Counted from the first letter of the stretch, positions 1 to 22,534 are shown. The stretch is DNA of 64,000 nt from Piscinibacter sp. (GCA_016706565.1 JADJJI010000011.1:310001-374000), one strand, 5' to 3'. A program made the numbers and translations. The notes: a model not told the origin generated them from the letters alone.

Positions 1-1148
<1,148 letters not shown>

Positions 1149-1161
1149 TGTCAACGGCCAC

Positions 1162-1237
1162 AGGGGCATAGCTCAATTGGCAGAGCGCCGGTCTCCAAAA
1201 CCGGAGGTTGGGGGTTCGAGACCCTCTGCCCCTGCCA
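1162..1237 (+). tRNA. tRNA-Trp (anticodon CCA)
   Basis: 76 nt. The acceptor stem AGGGGCA (1162-1168) pairs with TGCCCCT (1227-1233), followed by discriminator G and an encoded CCA tail (1235-1237). The anticodon CCA is at 1195-1197. The T-loop GTTCGAG is present. It lies between tuf and secE, as is usual in betaproteobacteria, and is probably processed from a tuf cotranscript. Confidence 0.96.
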
Positions 1238-1368
1238 GACGAAGGCCCTGACGGGCCGAGACTGGCTGGTCACAGCAGCCCGCGAGGTGACGAAAAGTCC
1301 CTGCGGGCTTTGCTGCTGAAAGGCGGCGCTGCTTTTTTGGGCATGTGTGCCGCGAAGCGAAACGAACA

Positions 1369-1752
1369 ATGGCTACTCCTCAAGTCGAAACTGTCTCCAC
1401 CGGAGCCGACAAGGCCAAGCTGGCCGTGGCCGGCGTGCTGGTCATCGGTGCCGTGGCGGCGTTCTACGCGCTGGGCAAGCAGGACCTGTGGCTGCGCGTG
1501 ATCGCGCTGCTGGTGCTGCTGGCCGCGGCCGCCGGCGTGTTCTTCACGGCCGAGGCCGGCAAGCAGCTGATCGCCTATGGCCAGGACTCGGTCAAGGAAG
1601 TGCGCAAGGTAGTCTGGCCCACCCGCAAGGAAGCCATCCAGATGACCGGCTACGTGTTCGCATTCGTGTTCGTGATGGCGCTGTTCCTGTGGCTGACCGA
1701 CAAGACGCTCGAATGGGCGCTGTACGACCTGATCCTGGGCTGGAAGCGTTGA
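1369..1752 (+). CDS. secE: Preprotein translocase subunit SecE
   Basis: Small membrane subunit of the SecYEG channel, 127 aa. Three hydrophobic segments can be seen, the first two close together in the N-terminal half ([17 protein letters not shown] and the one starting [13 protein letters not shown]) and the last near the C-terminus ([15 protein letters not shown]). The conserved amphipathic region [13 protein letters not shown] precedes the last one. The ATG at 1369 ([10 protein letters not shown]) was chosen over an in-frame upstream ATG at 1345 because it fits the family N-terminus. nusG follows 10 bases downstream. Confidence 0.93.
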   Translation: MATPQVETVSTGADKAKLAVAGVLVIGAVAAFYALGKQDLWLRVIALLVLLAAAAGVFFTAEAGKQLIAYGQDSVKEVRKVVWPTRKEAIQMTGYVFAFVFVMALFLWLTDKTLEWALYDLILGWKR

Positions 1753-1762
1753 GGAACAAGCC

Positions 1763-2347
1763 ATGAGCGACCAAGCAACCCCCGTGATCACGCCCGAGAC
1801 CGTGGCGCCGGCGACCAACAAGCGCTGGTACGTGGTGCACGCCTACTCCGGCATGGAGAAGGCCGTGGAGCGCAACCTGCGCGAGCGCATCGACCGCGCC
1901 GGCATGCAGGAGAAGTTCGGCCGCATCCTCGTACCGATGGAAGAAGTCGTCGAGCTCAAGAACGGCAAGAAGTCCGTCACCGAGCGCCGCTTCTTCCCCG
2001 GCTACGTGCTGGTCGAGATGGAGATGGCCGACGACACCTGGCACCTGGTCAAGCACACCGGCAAGGTCACCGGCTTCGTCGGTGGCGCGAAGAACCGCCC
2101 CTCGCCGATCTCCGAGGCCGAGGTGCTGAAGATCGTCAACCAGATGCAGGAAGGCGTGGAGAAGCCGCGCCCCAAGGTCGAATGGTCGGTCGGCGAACTG
2201 GTGCGCGTCAAGGAAGGCCCGTTCACCGACTTCAACGGCGCGGTCGAGGACGTCAACTACGACAAGTCCAAGGTGCGCGTGTCGGTCACGATCTTCGGCC
2301 GCGCCACGCCGGTGGAGCTCGACTTCTCGCAGGTCGAGAAGGTCTGA
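1763..2347 (+). CDS. nusG: Transcription termination/antitermination factor NusG
   Basis: Binds RNA polymerase and links it to Rho or to the leading ribosome. 194 aa. The NGN domain (starting [20 protein letters not shown]) is followed by a C-terminal KOW domain ([21 protein letters not shown]). Length and motif order are normal. It is cotranscribed with secE and precedes the L11 operon. Confidence 0.97.
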   Translation: MSDQATPVITPETVAPATNKRWYVVHAYSGMEKAVERNLRERIDRAGMQEKFGRILVPMEEVVELKNGKKSVTERRFFPGYVLVEMEMADDTWHLVKHTGKVTGFVGGAKNRPSPISEAEVLKIVNQMQEGVEKPRPKVEWSVGELVRVKEGPFTDFNGAVEDVNYDKSKVRVSVTIFGRATPVELDFSQVEKV

Positions 2348-2489
2348 TTTCGGAGGCGGCGCGGACTCTCTTCCGCGCCCGTTGATGCCGGTGACGAGAC
2401 ACCGGTACGAGGAGCACAGGTAACCAGCCCTGTGCGTTTGAACTCAACAGGATCCGGCCTGGCCGCTGGAACCTGAACTGGAGAGAAAC

Positions 2490-2921
2490 ATGGCCAAGAA
2501 AATCGTCGGCTTCATCAAGCTGCAGATTCCGGCGGGCAAAGCGAACCCGTCTCCCCCGATCGGTCCGGCGCTGGGTCAGCGCGGTCTGAACATCATGGAG
2601 TTCTGCAAGGCGTTCAACGCCCAGACGCAGAGCATGGAACCCGGCCTCGTGCTGCCGGTGGTGATCACCGCATTCGCGGACAAGTCGTTCACCTTCGTTC
2701 TCAAGACCCCGCCGGCGACCGTGCTGATCAAGAAGGCCGCCAAGCTCGACAAGGGCTCGCCGCGTCCGCACGTCGACAAGGTCGCCAAGCTGACGCGCGC
2801 CCAGGTCGAGGAGATCGCCAAGACCAAGATGAAGGACCTCACGGCTGCCGATCTGGACGCCGCGGTTCGCACGATTGCCGGATCCGCCCGTTCGATGGGC
2901 GTGACCGTGGAAGGAGTCTGA
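2490..2921 (+). CDS. rplK: 50S ribosomal protein L11
   Basis: 143 aa, normal length. Forms the GTPase-associated stalk base on 23S rRNA and is needed for RelA activation. The proline-rich N-terminus ([23 protein letters not shown]) and the C-terminal RNA-binding domain ending [10 protein letters not shown] are both present. A GGAGAG ribosome site precedes the ATG. The rplA start codon lies two bases after the stop, so the pair is translationally coupled. Confidence 0.97.
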   Translation: MAKKIVGFIKLQIPAGKANPSPPIGPALGQRGLNIMEFCKAFNAQTQSMEPGLVLPVVITAFADKSFTFVLKTPPATVLIKKAAKLDKGSPRPHVDKVAKLTRAQVEEIAKTKMKDLTAADLDAAVRTIAGSARSMGVTVEGV

Positions 2922-2923
2922 GC

Positions 2924-3634
2924 ATGGCCAAGCTGACCAAACGACAGAAGGCCCTCGCAGGCAAGGTCGACAGCAACAAGCTGTACCCGCTGGACAACGC
3001 GCTGGCGATCGTCAAGGAATGTGCGACCGCGAAGTTCGATGAATCGATCGACGTGGCCGTGCAGCTCGGCATCGACGCCAAGAAGTCCGACCAGGTGGTG
3101 CGCGGCGCCGTCGTGATGCCCAACGGCACCGGCAAGACCAAGCGCGTCGCCGTGTTCGCCCAGGGCGCCAAGGCCGAGGAGGCCAAGGCCGCCGGCGCCG
3201 ACATCGTCGGCATGGACGACCTGGCCGCCGAGATCAAGGCCGGCAAGATGGACTTCGACGTCGTGATCGCCTCGCCGGACACGATGCGCGTCGTCGGTAC
3301 GCTGGGCCAGATCCTCGGCCCGCGCGGCCTGATGCCGAACCCGAAGGTCGGCACCGTGACGCCGAACGTGGCGCAGGCCGTGCGTGACGCCAAGGCCGGC
3401 CAGGTGCAGTTCCGTGTCGACAAGGCCGGCATCGTGCACGCCACGATCGGCCGCCGCTCGTTCGACGCCGACAAGCTCGGCGGCAACCTGCGCGCCTTGA
3501 TCGAAGCGCTGAACAAGGCCAAGCCGCCGTCGAGCAAGGGCATCTACCTGCGCAAGGTGGCGGTGTCCTCGACGATGGGCGTGGGCGCCCGCGTGGATCT
3601 CGCGACGATCAACGCCGCGCCGACCCAGGCCTGA
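2924..3634 (+). CDS. rplA: 50S ribosomal protein L1
   Basis: 236 aa. Forms the mobile L1 stalk at the E site; in other bacteria it represses the L11 operon by binding its mRNA. The family signature region around [15 protein letters not shown] is intact. Second gene of rplKA; the long leader of rplJ follows. Confidence 0.97.
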   Translation: MAKLTKRQKALAGKVDSNKLYPLDNALAIVKECATAKFDESIDVAVQLGIDAKKSDQVVRGAVVMPNGTGKTKRVAVFAQGAKAEEAKAAGADIVGMDDLAAEIKAGKMDFDVVIASPDTMRVVGTLGQILGPRGLMPNPKVGTVTPNVAQAVRDAKAGQVQFRVDKAGIVHATIGRRSFDADKLGGNLRALIEALNKAKPPSSKGIYLRKVAVSSTMGVGARVDLATINAAPTQA

Positions 3635-3639
3635 CGAGA

Positions 3640-3876
3640 GAACGAGGGTCGCCGCTGAGTCTGGCGGCGATCCGATGAATTGGTGGGCCGGGGGCCGCGC
3701 AAGCGGCAGCCGGGTCATCCAAGACCGCTGGTGCGGCTCCCTCGGGGGTCGCTTAATCGCCAGCGCAGATGGCGGTCCCGCAAAGAGATGGAAGCAGTTC
3801 CGGATCTGGCAGGTCGCTGAACGTGGTGTGCGGTAAGGGCGCGAACCCGATCCGCACGTGATGTGAGGAGCAGACC
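3640..3876 (+). promoter_or_regulatory. rplJ (L10) mRNA leader with hairpins
   Basis: This 240-base gap between rplA and rplJ matches the position of the L10 leader, where L10-L7/L12 binds to repress translation. Two perfect hairpins are visible: TCGCCGC (3649-3655) with GCGGCGA (3664-3670), and GTGCGG (3828-3833) with CCGCAC (3852-3857), the latter containing an inner GGG/CCC pair. The second ends eight bases before the GAGGAG ribosome site of rplJ, suited to control of initiation. I infer its function from position and structure only. Confidence 0.6.
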
Positions 3877-4404
3877 TTGAGTCTCAATCGCAACGAGAAA
3901 GCAGCCGTGGTGACGGATGTGGCGGCCCAGGTGGCCCGCTCGCAGACGCTCGCGCTGGCCGAGTACCGTGGCCTCACCGTGGCTCACCTGGACGCACTGC
4001 GCAAGCAGGCGCGCGAAAAGGGCGTGTACCTTCATGTACTGAAGAACACCCTGGCTCGTCGCGCCGTTGCCGGTACGCCCTTCGAGGTGGCCCAGGGTGC
4101 CATGGTCGGTCCGCTGATCTACGGTTTTTCCGAAGACGCTGTCGCCGCGGCCAAAGTCATCGCTGACTTTGCCAAGGGCAACGACAAGCTGATCGTCAAG
4201 GCCGGCGCCTATGCCGGCAAGGCGCTCGACGCCGACGGCGTGAAAGCACTGGCCTCCGTGCCGAGCAAGGAAGTCCTGCTCAGCCAGATCGCCGGCCTGC
4301 TGAAGTCGCCGGTGCAGCGCATGGCCGCCGTGCTGGCCGCGCTGTCCGCAAAGCGTGGCGAAGGTGCTGCAGAGCCGGCGGCGGAAGCCGCTCCTGCCGC
4401 CTGA
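3877..4404 (+). CDS. rplJ: 50S ribosomal protein L10
   Basis: 175 aa. Anchors L7/L12 dimers to the ribosomal stalk. The start codon is TTG (3877) with GAGGAG at 3865-3870; the first residues [11 protein letters not shown] match the family and no ATG or GTG fits. The C-terminal helix that carries the L12 dimers is followed by an Ala/Glu-rich tail. The weak start plus the structured leader suggest tight translational control. Confidence 0.95.
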   Translation: MSLNRNEKAAVVTDVAAQVARSQTLALAEYRGLTVAHLDALRKQAREKGVYLHVLKNTLARRAVAGTPFEVAQGAMVGPLIYGFSEDAVAAAKVIADFAKGNDKLIVKAGAYAGKALDADGVKALASVPSKEVLLSQIAGLLKSPVQRMAAVLAALSAKRGEGAAEPAAEAAPAA

Positions 4405-4451
4405 ACGATCCGACCCCAGAACTGAAATCCAACGAAATCTAGGAGCCACAA

Positions 4452-4826
4452 ATGGCATTCGACAAAGACGCATTCCTGACCGCCCTCGACAGCATGTCGG
4501 TGATGGACCTCAATGACCTGGTCAAGGCGATCGAAGAGAAGTTCGGCGTGTCCGCCGCTTCGATGGCCGCCCCGGCCGCCGGTGGTGGCGCCGCCGCCGC
4601 CGCGGTGGAAGAGAAGACCGAATTCAACGTCGTGCTGCTCGAAGCCGGCGCCAACAAGGTGTCGGTCATCAAGGCCGTGCGCGAACTGACGGGCCTGGGC
4701 CTGAAGGAAGCCAAGGACCTGGTCGACGGCGCTCCGAAGCCCGTCAAGGAAGCCATCGCCAAGGCCGACGCCGAAGCCGCCCTGAAGAAGCTGGTGGAAG
4801 CCGGCGCCAAGGCCGAACTGAAGTAA
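4452..4826 (+). CDS. rplL: 50S ribosomal protein L7/L12
   Basis: 124 aa. The N-terminal dimerisation helix ([21 protein letters not shown]), an Ala/Gly hinge ([19 protein letters not shown]) and the C-terminal factor-binding domain with [19 protein letters not shown] are all present. It recruits GTPase factors to the ribosome. Preceded by TAGGAG at 4440-4445. A very stable hairpin follows the stop codon. Confidence 0.97.
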   Translation: MAFDKDAFLTALDSMSVMDLNDLVKAIEEKFGVSAASMAAPAAGGGAAAAAVEEKTEFNVVLLEAGANKVSVIKAVRELTGLGLKEAKDLVDGAPKPVKEAIAKADAEAALKKLVEAGAKAELK

Positions 4827-4845
4827 TTCAGCGTTCAGCCTGCGG

Positions 4846-4873
4846 GGCTGGGAGCCGGAAACGGCTCCCAGCC
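4846..4873 (+). terminator. Perfect 12-bp GAAA hairpin in the rplL-rpoB spacer
   Basis: GGCTGGGAGCCG (4846-4857), loop GAAA, CGGCTCCCAGCC (4862-4873). It has no long U-run (TCTTGC follows), so it is more likely a partial terminator/attenuator or RNase III processing site that lowers rpoBC transcription relative to rplJL, as known between rplL and rpoB in E. coli. The rest of the 315-base spacer holds a smaller hairpin, CCCGA/TCGGG at 4933-4945, and no gene. Confidence 0.65.
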
Positions 4874-5141
4874 TCTTGCACTTCCAGGGCTTTGCTCGCA
4901 AAGGCCCCTGGAGAGCACTTGAAAGGGTCTCGCCCGACAATCGGGGCCCTCCCAAGTGATCTCGAAAAGTTCTCTGATCCGACTGCAGAGAACGGGTTTG
5001 GTCGGACTCCGGTGCAATGCCGGGGTTGTCCGCCAGCGGCAGGTAGTGGCCTGCCACCAAGCTTCGAACGCAAGGTTCGAAAGGCAGTCGCCGACGGAAC
5101 ACCTGCCACGGCCGGGTGGGAGTTCCTGAGACGGAGTGTTT

Positions 5142-9267
<4,126 letters not shown>

Positions 9268-9285
9268 GAAGGAAGGAAACAGAAC

Positions 9286-13524
<4,239 letters not shown>

Positions 13525-13550
13525 ACGAGGCCCTCACGGGCTGAGTGAAG

Positions 13551-13577
13551 GGGGCGGCCGTGAGCCGCCCCTTTTTT
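13551..13577 (+). terminator. Rho-independent terminator of the rpoBC operon
   Basis: Stem GGGGCGGC (13551-13558), loop CGTGA, GCCGCCCC (13564-13571), then TTTTTT (13572-13577). It is 27 bases after the rpoC stop. Confidence 0.92.
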
Positions 13578-13593
13578 CTTTCAGGAGAGCGAG

Positions 13594-13950
13594 ATGAACC
13601 TGGCCCTGATCGCACACGACCACAAGAAGGACGACATGGTGGCGCTGGCACGCACGCACGAGGCACTGCTGCGCCACTGCCGCCTGATCGCCACCGGCAG
13701 CCGCCTGGCGCGCGAGGTCGGGCTCGACGTCGAGTGCCTGCTCAGCGGGCCGCTGGGCGGTGACCTGCAGATCGGCGCGCGCTTGGCGCAAGGCGAAGTC
13801 GACGCGGTGATCTTCTTGCGCGATCCGATGACACCGCAGCCGCACGAGCCCGACATCAATGCGCTCGTGCGCGCCTGCGACGTGCACAACGTGCCCTGCG
13901 CCACCAACCTGTCGAGCGCCAACCACCTGTTGGCGGCGCTCGCCCGCTAG
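13594..13950 (+). CDS. mgsA: Methylglyoxal synthase
   Basis: Converts dihydroxyacetone phosphate to methylglyoxal and phosphate, a glycolytic bypass active under phosphate limitation. 118 aa, shorter than the E. coli enzyme (about 150) because the C-terminal segment is missing. Family motifs are present: AHDHKK at 7-12, ATGS at 33-36 and GPLGGD at 52-57 (D57 matches the catalytic aspartate), then [13 protein letters not shown] and VPCATN. AGGAGAG precedes the ATG. It sits right after the rpoC terminator, and its TAG overlaps the stop codon of the convergent PIN gene. Confidence 0.88.
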   Translation: MNLALIAHDHKKDDMVALARTHEALLRHCRLIATGSRLAREVGLDVECLLSGPLGGDLQIGARLAQGEVDAVIFLRDPMTPQPHEPDINALVRACDVHNVPCATNLSSANHLLAALAR

Positions 13951-14384
13951 GCAGCGGCCCAGGCCTCGGGCGTGGCGATTCTCAGGCCGAGCGAGCGCGC
14001 CCGGCGTGCGAGCTTGAGCACGGCCCGGTCGCGGCTGAGCAGCGTGCAGTCGCCGAGATGAAGGGCCAGATCGATGAACTTCTGGTCGTCGGGATCGCTG
14101 CAGCGCAACGGATGGGGCGGCAGGCAGGGCGATGGATCGATCGTCTCGGCGAAGGCTTCCCACGTCGAGAACACGGCAACTCGATCGACCGAATGAGAAG
14201 CAAAGTGCTTATAAGTAAGCACACGCTCAGTCTCCAGGCGCATGGCAGCGGTCACACTCCAGCGCACTTGCCCCGAGCGAATGGCCGCCTCCACGGGCCG
14301 GCTCGAGGGATCGCGGAAGACGAGCCAGTCGAGCACCACGTTGGTGTCGAGCACGAGCGGCAGGTGGGTGGAAGCGGGCAGCAT
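13947..14384 (-). CDS. PIN-domain protein, putative toxin (COG1569-like)
   Basis: 145 aa from the ATG at 14384. PIN domains are Mg-dependent ribonucleases, often toxins of toxin-antitoxin pairs. The acidic pattern is visible: [11 protein letters not shown] (D13, D19), MRLETERVL, then [14 protein letters not shown] and [13 protein letters not shown]. An in-frame extension to 14594 is unlikely because it would cross the rpsL promoter and start. No partner antitoxin is visible: upstream is the rpsL promoter and downstream is convergent mgsA. It may be a solitary or domesticated nuclease. Confidence 0.75.
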   Translation of the reverse strand: MLPASTHLPLVLDTNVVLDWLVFRDPSSRPVEAAIRSGQVRWSVTAAMRLETERVLTYKHFASHSVDRVAVFSTWEAFAETIDPSPCLPPHPLRCSDPDDQKFIDLALHLGDCTLLSRDRAVLKLARRARSLGLRIATPEAWAAA

Positions 14385-14402
14385 TTCATTCAGCCCTCGA
14401 TC

Positions 14403-14431
14403 TTGCGGGCCTGGGTTCACCCGAATATAAT
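14403..14431 (+). promoter_or_regulatory. Sigma-70 promoter of the str operon (rpsL)
   Basis: TTGCGG (14403-14408), 17-base spacer, perfect TATAAT (14426-14431). It is 156 bases upstream of rpsL and divergent to the PIN gene. The bases after the -10 (CGCAGGCTTT) recur at the rplC and, less exactly, the rplN promoters. Confidence 0.75.
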
Positions 14432-14587
14432 CGCAGGCTTTTCGGCAGTTTCTGCTGCGCTCTTTGTCGGGCGGCTCACCGTGGGGGACTCTCCCAAACC
14501 ACGGCTTCGGGCCAGTCTTCGCATCGAAGCGCTCGGCTTCTCCCGGAAACGAACCGAATCTGACTTCACACGGGAACAAGTCAAGCC

Positions 14588-14965
14588 ATGCCAACCATCA
14601 ACCAGCTCGTGCGCCATGGCCGTCAGGTCGAGGTCACGAAGTCCAAGTCGCCTGCGATGCAGAACAGCCCGCAGCGCCGCGGCGTCTGCACCCGCGTGTA
14701 CACCACCACGCCGAAGAAGCCGAACTCCGCGCTGCGCAAGGTCGCCAAGGTGCGCCTGACCAACGGCTTCGAGATCATCTCGTACATCGGCGGTGAAGGC
14801 CACAACCTGCAGGAGCACAGCGTCGTGCTCGTGCGCGGCGGCCGCGTGAAGGATCTGCCGGGCGTGCGCTACCACATCGTGCGCGGCTCGCTGGACCTGC
14901 AAGGGGTCAAGGACCGCAAGCAATCGCGCTCGAAGTACGGCGCGAAGCGGCCCAAGAAGGCCTAA
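14588..14965 (+). CDS. rpsL: 30S ribosomal protein S12
   Basis: 125 aa. Decoding-centre protein, the classic streptomycin target. The conserved [20 protein letters not shown] segment (K43-type lysine present) and the [14 protein letters not shown] segment are intact. First gene of the str operon. Confidence 0.98.
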   Translation: MPTINQLVRHGRQVEVTKSKSPAMQNSPQRRGVCTRVYTTTPKKPNSALRKVAKVRLTNGFEIISYIGGEGHNLQEHSVVLVRGGRVKDLPGVRYHIVRGSLDLQGVKDRKQSRSKYGAKRPKKA

Positions 14966-14992
14966 GAAAAACTGGACCTCCGGGTCCTCGTC

Positions 14993-15060
14993 GCCGGCCC
15001 CTCTGGCCGGCAAAGTAAGTGAAGGGTCTGCTGGCCCTTCGCGGTTCGGGCTGAAGCCCG
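14993..15060 (+). promoter_or_regulatory. Three hairpins in the rpsL-rpsG spacer (possible S7 control region)
   Basis: GCCGGCC/GGCCGGC (14993-15011), GAAGGG/CCCTTC (15021-15040) and CGGGC/GCCCG (15047-15060) lie one after another in the 122-base spacer. In E. coli S7 represses its operon by binding the rpsL-rpsG spacer, so this structured spacer is the natural candidate here. There is no U-run, so termination is unlikely. Structure is seen, function is inferred. Confidence 0.5.
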
Positions 15061-15087
15061 GGCCAACTGAAGCTGAAGGAAGAAGAC

Positions 15088-15558
15088 ATGCCACGTCGTC
15101 GCGAAGTACCCAAGCGGGAAATCCTCCCCGATCCGAAGTTCAACTCGGTCGATCTGTCCAAGTTCATGAACGTGATCATGGAATCCGGCAAGAAGGCCAT
15201 CGCCGAGCGCATCATCTACGGTGCCCTCGACCAGGTCGAGAAGAAGTCGGGCAAGGATCCGCTGGAAATCTTCACCGTCGCGCTGAACAACATCAAGCCG
15301 ATGGTCGAAGTGAAGTCACGCCGCGTCGGCGGTGCGAACTACCAAGTTCCCGTGGAAGTTCGCCCCGTCCGCCGCGTCGCGCTCGCGATGCGCTGGCTGA
15401 AGGAATCGGCCCGCAAGCGCGGCGAGAAGTCGATGGCCCAGCGCCTGGCCAACGAGCTGCTGGAGGCCGTCGAAGGCCGCGGCGGCGCGATGAAGAAGCG
15501 CGACGAAGTGCACCGCATGGCAGAAGCCAACAAGGCGTTCTCGCACTTCCGCTTCTGA
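15088..15558 (+). CDS. rpsG: 30S ribosomal protein S7
   Basis: 156 aa, normal length. Organises the 3' domain of 16S r[23 protein letters not shown] at the N-terminus and [21 protein letters not shown] at the C-terminus are typical. A GGAAGAAG ribosome site precedes the ATG. Confidence 0.98.
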   Translation: MPRRREVPKREILPDPKFNSVDLSKFMNVIMESGKKAIAERIIYGALDQVEKKSGKDPLEIFTVALNNIKPMVEVKSRRVGGANYQVPVEVRPVRRVALAMRWLKESARKRGEKSMAQRLANELLEAVEGRGGAMKKRDEVHRMAEANKAFSHFRF

Positions 15559-15639
15559 CCCACCAGCACGCAGCTTTCTCTCGGCCGCTCCTCGGGTTAT
15601 CACTGACCCGCGGGCGGCCCAAGTATTTGGAGTGACACC

Positions 15640-17742
<2,103 letters not shown>

Positions 17743-17859
17743 GAACCAAGCCGGTCTTCGGCGCGCCGCCGTCTGCTGCCAGTGGCAGGCGACACAGCGA
17801 GCCGCCGGAGACCTTAAACCGCACACTGGACAACGCTCTTTGATAACGGAGATTTCGAG

Positions 17860-19050
<1,191 letters not shown>

Positions 19051-19059
19051 GGAGCGGAC

Positions 19060-19374
19060 ATGTCCACCAAGCAGAAGATCCGCATCCGCCTCAAGGCCTT
19101 CGACTACAAGCTGATCGACCAGTCGGCTCTGGAAATCGTCGACACCGCCAAGCGCACGGGCGCCATCGTCAAGGGCCCGGTGCCCCTGCCGACGCGCATG
19201 CAGCGTTTCGACATCCTGCGCTCGCCGCACGTCAACAAGACCAGCCGCGACCAGTTCGAGATCCGCACGCACCAGCGCCTGATGGACATCGTCGACCCGA
19301 CCGACAAGACCGTGGACGCGCTGATGAAGCTCGATCTGCCGGCCGGCGTGGACGTGGAAATCAAGCTGCAGTAG
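19060..19374 (+). CDS. rpsJ: 30S ribosomal protein S10 / NusE
   Basis: 104 aa. Ribosomal protein that also acts with NusB in antitermination. [15 protein letters not shown] and [21 protein letters not shown] are family-typical. AAGGAGC precedes the ATG. Its stop codon lies inside the -10 of the next promoter. Confidence 0.97.
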   Translation: MSTKQKIRIRLKAFDYKLIDQSALEIVDTAKRTGAIVKGPVPLPTRMQRFDILRSPHVNKTSRDQFEIRTHQRLMDIVDPTDKTVDALMKLDLPAGVDVEIKLQ

Positions 19375-19377
19375 AAT
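19349..19377 (+). promoter_or_regulatory. Probable promoter ahead of rplC
   Basis: TGGACG (19349-19354), 17-base spacer, TAGAAT (19372-19377), the -10 overlapping the rpsJ stop. The following CGCAGGCTTT is the same as at the rpsL promoter, which raises confidence. It would let rplC onwards be transcribed separately from the str operon. Confidence 0.55.
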
Positions 19378-19476
19378 CGCAGGCTTTCCCGGCAGCGCAC
19401 CTGATGTGCGCAGTCCCCCGGCCAATCATTCGGGTTTGAAAGCCCCGCCAATCGATGTGGGGGCATTGGAGAAAAC

Positions 19477-20149
19477 ATGAGTCTGAGCAACCGCCTCGGA
19501 TTGCTGGGCCGCAAGGTGGGCATGATGCGCATCTTCACGGACGATGGCGACGCCATCCCCGTGACGGTGCTCGACGTGTCCAACAACCGCGTCACCCAGG
19601 TCAAGACCGTCGAAACCGACGGCTACAACGGCCATCCAGGTGGCCTACGGAGCGCGCAAGGCGTCCCGAGTCAACAAGCCCGAAGCTGGTCACCTCGCGA
19701 AAGCGGGCGTCGAAGCCGGCCAGATCCTGAAGGAATTCCGTGTCGCCGCCGATGTGGCTGCCGGCTTCAAGCCTGGCGCGCAGATCCCGGTGACCACGTT
19801 CGCCGTGGGCCAGCTGGTCGACGTGCAGGGCACGTCCATCGGCAAGGGCTTCACCGGCACCATCAAGCGCCACAACTTCAGCTCGCAGCGCGCGTCGCAC
19901 GGCAACAGCCGTTCGCACAACGTGCCGGGCTCGATCTCGATGGCACAGGATCCGGGCCGCGTGTTCCCGGGCAAGAAGATGTCCGGCCACCTCGGTGACG
20001 TGACCAAGACGGTGCAGAACCTCGACGTCGTGCGCGTCGACGAAGCCCGCCAGCTGCTGCTGGTGCGCGGCGCCGTCCCGGGCTCGAAGAACGGCCACGT
20101 GGTCGTCAGCCCGGCCGTGAAGGTCAAGGCCAAGAAGGGAGCCCAGTGA
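19477..20149 (+). CDS. rplC: 50S ribosomal protein L3 (frameshifted in this sequence)
   Basis: About 223 aa after correction. The first part ([20 protein letters not shown] to TVETDGYN) and the rest ([20 protein letters not shown] to KVKAKKGAQ) lie in different frames. Removing one G at 19630/19631 gives the expected [16 protein letters not shown]3 is essential, so this is most likely a consensus error. The second part includes the conserved [20 protein letters not shown] region. The stop overlaps the rplD start (TGATG). Confidence 0.95.
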
Positions 20150-20769
20150 TGCAACTCGAGCTCCTGAACGAACAAGGCCAGGCGACCTCGAAGGTCGACG
20201 CGCCCGACACCGTCTTCGCGCGCGACTACAACGAAGCGCTCGTGCACCAGGTCGTGGTGGCCTTCCAGGCCAACGCGCGCCAGGGTACCCGTGCCCAGCT
20301 CGACCGCGAGATGGTCAAGCACTCGACGAAGAAGCCGTTCCGCCAGAAGGGCACCGGCCGCGCTCGCGCCGGCATGACCTCTTCGCCGCTGTGGCGCGGA
20401 GGCGGTCGCATCTTCCCGAACTCGCCGGACGAGAACTTCACGCAGAAGGTCAACAAGAAGATGTACCGCGCCGGCATGGCCGCCATCTTCTCGCAGCTGG
20501 CCCGCGAAGGCCGCGTGGCGGTGGTCGACTCGATCAGCGTCGATGCGCCCAAGACCAAGCTGCTGGCCGCCAAGTTCAAGGCCATGGGCCTGGACTCGGT
20601 GCTGGTGATCGCCGATCAGGTCGACGACAACCTCGCGCTGGCTTCGCGCAACCTGGCCAATGTGCTGGTGGTCGAGCCGCGTTACGCCGACCCGCTGTCG
20701 CTGGTCTTCTACAAGAAGATCCTGGTGACCAAGGCCGCGATCGAGCAGCTCAAGGAGATGTTCGCATGA
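20149..20769 (+). CDS. rplD: 50S ribosomal protein L4
   Basis: 206 aa from the ATG at 20149, which shares a base with the rplC stop. L4 lines the exit tunnel and, in E. coli, represses the S10 operon. The tunnel-loop region ([26 protein letters not shown]) is intact. Confidence 0.96.
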   Translation: MQLELLNEQGQATSKVDAPDTVFARDYNEALVHQVVVAFQANARQGTRAQLDREMVKHSTKKPFRQKGTGRARAGMTSSPLWRGGGRIFPNSPDENFTQKVNKKMYRAGMAAIFSQLAREGRVAVVDSISVDAPKTKLLAAKFKAMGLDSVLVIADQVDDNLALASRNLANVLVVEPRYADPLSLVFYKKILVTKAAIEQLKEMFA

Positions 20770-21080
20770 GCGCCGTGAAATTCGACGAGGGCCGCCTGGC
20801 CCAGGTGCTGGTGGCGCCGATCGTGTCCGAGAAGGCCACGTCCGCTGCCGAGAAGCACAACCAGGTGCTGTTCAAGGTGCTGCGCGACGCCACCAAGCCC
20901 GAGATCAAGGCAGCCGTGGAGCTGATGTTCAAGGTCGAGGTGAAGTCGGTGTCGACCGTGACCCAGAAGGGCAAGGTCAAGCGCTTCGGCAAGTCCATCG
21001 GCCGCCGCGACCACGTCAAGAAGGCGTATGTCTGCCTGAAGCCGGGCCAGGAGCTCAACTTCTCCGGGGAGGCCGCGTAA
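20766..21080 (+). CDS. rplW: 50S ribosomal protein L23
   Basis: 104 aa, starting at ATG 20766 in an ATGA overlap with rplD. Tunnel-exit protein that docks SRP and trigger factor. [20 protein letters not shown] and the [22 protein letters not shown] segment identify it. Confidence 0.96.
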   Translation: MSAVKFDEGRLAQVLVAPIVSEKATSAAEKHNQVLFKVLRDATKPEIKAAVELMFKVEVKSVSTVTQKGKVKRFGKSIGRRDHVKKAYVCLKPGQELNFSGEAA

Positions 21081-21904
21081 TGGCCGTCATCAAAGTCAAA
21101 CCGACCTCGCCCGGCCGCCGCGCCGTGGTCAAGGTGGTGCACAAGCACCTGCACAAAGGCAAGCCGGAAGCATCGCTGCTCGAGCCGCAGATGCAGAATG
21201 CCGGCCGCAACAACAACGGCCACATCACGATTCGCCACAAGGGCGGTGGGCACAAGCACCACTACCGCGTGGTCGACTTCCTTCGCAACAAGGACGGCAT
21301 CCCGGCGAAGGTCGAGCGCATCGAGTACGACCCGAACCGCACGGCCCACATCGCGCTGGTGTGCTACGCCGACGGCGAGCGCCGCTACATCATCGCCCCG
21401 CGCGGCCTGGAAGTGGGTTCCACCGTCCTGTCCGGCGCCGAAGCGCCGATCAAGGCCGGCAACACGCTGCCGATCCGCAACATCCCGGTGGGCTCGATCA
21501 TCCACTGCATCGAGATGCTGCCGGGCAAGGGCGCGCAGATCGCCCGCTCGGCCGGCGCCTCGGTGACGCTGCTGGCGCGCGAAGGCACCTACGCCCAGCT
21601 GCGCCTGCGCTCGGGTGAAGTGCGCAAGATCCACATCGACTGCCGCGCCACCATCGGCGAAGTGTCGAACGAAGAGCACAACCTGCGCCAGTACGGCAAG
21701 GCCGGTGCCATCCGCTGGAAGGGCATCCGCCCGACCGTGCGCGGCGTCGCGATGAACCCGGTGGACCACCCGCACGGCGGCGGCGAAGGCCGCACCGGCG
21801 AGGGTCAGGCTCCTGTGTCGCCGTGGAACACGCTGACCAAGGGCTACCGTACGCGCAACAACAAGCGCACGCAGACGATGATCGTCTCGCGTCGCAAGAA
21901 ATAA
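21080..21904 (+). CDS. rplB: 50S ribosomal protein L2
   Basis: 274 aa. Near the peptidyl transferase centre. The conserved [20 protein letters not shown] region with the key histidine is intact. It starts within the rplW stop (TAATG), so the two are coupled. Confidence 0.98.
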   Translation: MAVIKVKPTSPGRRAVVKVVHKHLHKGKPEASLLEPQMQNAGRNNNGHITIRHKGGGHKHHYRVVDFLRNKDGIPAKVERIEYDPNRTAHIALVCYADGERRYIIAPRGLEVGSTVLSGAEAPIKAGNTLPIRNIPVGSIIHCIEMLPGKGAQIARSAGASVTLLAREGTYAQLRLRSGEVRKIHIDCRATIGEVSNEEHNLRQYGKAGAIRWKGIRPTVRGVAMNPVDHPHGGGEGRTGEGQAPVSPWNTLTKGYRTRNNKRTQTMIVSRRKK

Positions 21905-21916
21905 GGGGCTGACGAC

Positions 21917-22192
21917 ATGACCCGTTCGCTCAAGAAAGGTCCCTTCGTGGACCACCACCTGATGGCCAAGGTCGAGAAGGCCGCCGCCATCAAGGACAAG
22001 AAGCCCATCAAGACCTGGTCGCGCCGCAGCACGATCCTGCCCGAGTTCATCGGGCTGACGATCGCCGTGCACAACGGCAAGCAGCACGTGCCCGTCTATG
22101 TGTCGGACCAGATGGTCGGCCACAAGCTCGGTGAATTTGCGCTGACGCGCACGTTCAAGGGGCACCCGGCCGACAAGAAGGCGAAGAAGTAA
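21917..22192 (+). CDS. rpsS: 30S ribosomal protein S19
   Basis: 91 aa. [20 protein letters not shown] and [19 protein letters not shown] are diagnostic. Contacts the A-site finger from the 30S head. AAGGGG precedes the ATG. Confidence 0.98.
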   Translation: MTRSLKKGPFVDHHLMAKVEKAAAIKDKKPIKTWSRRSTILPEFIGLTIAVHNGKQHVPVYVSDQMVGHKLGEFALTRTFKGHPADKKAKK

Positions 22193-22204
22193 GGGATGAC
22201 GACG

Positions 22205-22534
22205 ATGGAAACGCAAGCAATCGTTCGCGGCGTGCGCCTGTCTGTCGACAAGGGGCGCCTGGTGGCCGACCTGATCCGCGGCAAGAAGGTGGACCAGGCG
22301 CTCAACATCCTGACGTTCACGCAGAAGAAGGCCGCCGGCATCATCAAGAAGGCGCTCGAGTCGGCCATCGCCAACGCCGAGCACAACGACGGCGCCGACA
22401 TCGACGAGCTGAAGGTCAAGTCGATCTACGTCGAGCAAGGCGCCACGCTGAAGCGCTTCTCCGCACGGGCCAAGGGCCGCGGCAACCGCATCAGCAAGGG
22501 CACCTGCCACATCTTCGTCACCGTCGGCAACTGA
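22205..22534 (+). CDS. rplV: 50S ribosomal protein L22
   Basis: 109 aa from ATG 22205 ([20 protein letters not shown]). An in-frame ATG at 22196 would add three residues; 22205 is preferred because it fits the family N-terminus and the AAGGG at 22191-22195 is nine bases upstream. L22 reaches into the exit tunnel; the loop with [15 protein letters not shown] is intact. Confidence 0.95.
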   Translation: METQAIVRGVRLSVDKGRLVADLIRGKKVDQALNILTFTQKKAAGIIKKALESAIANAEHNDGADIDELKVKSIYVEQGATLKRFSARAKGRGNRISKGTCHIFVTVGN

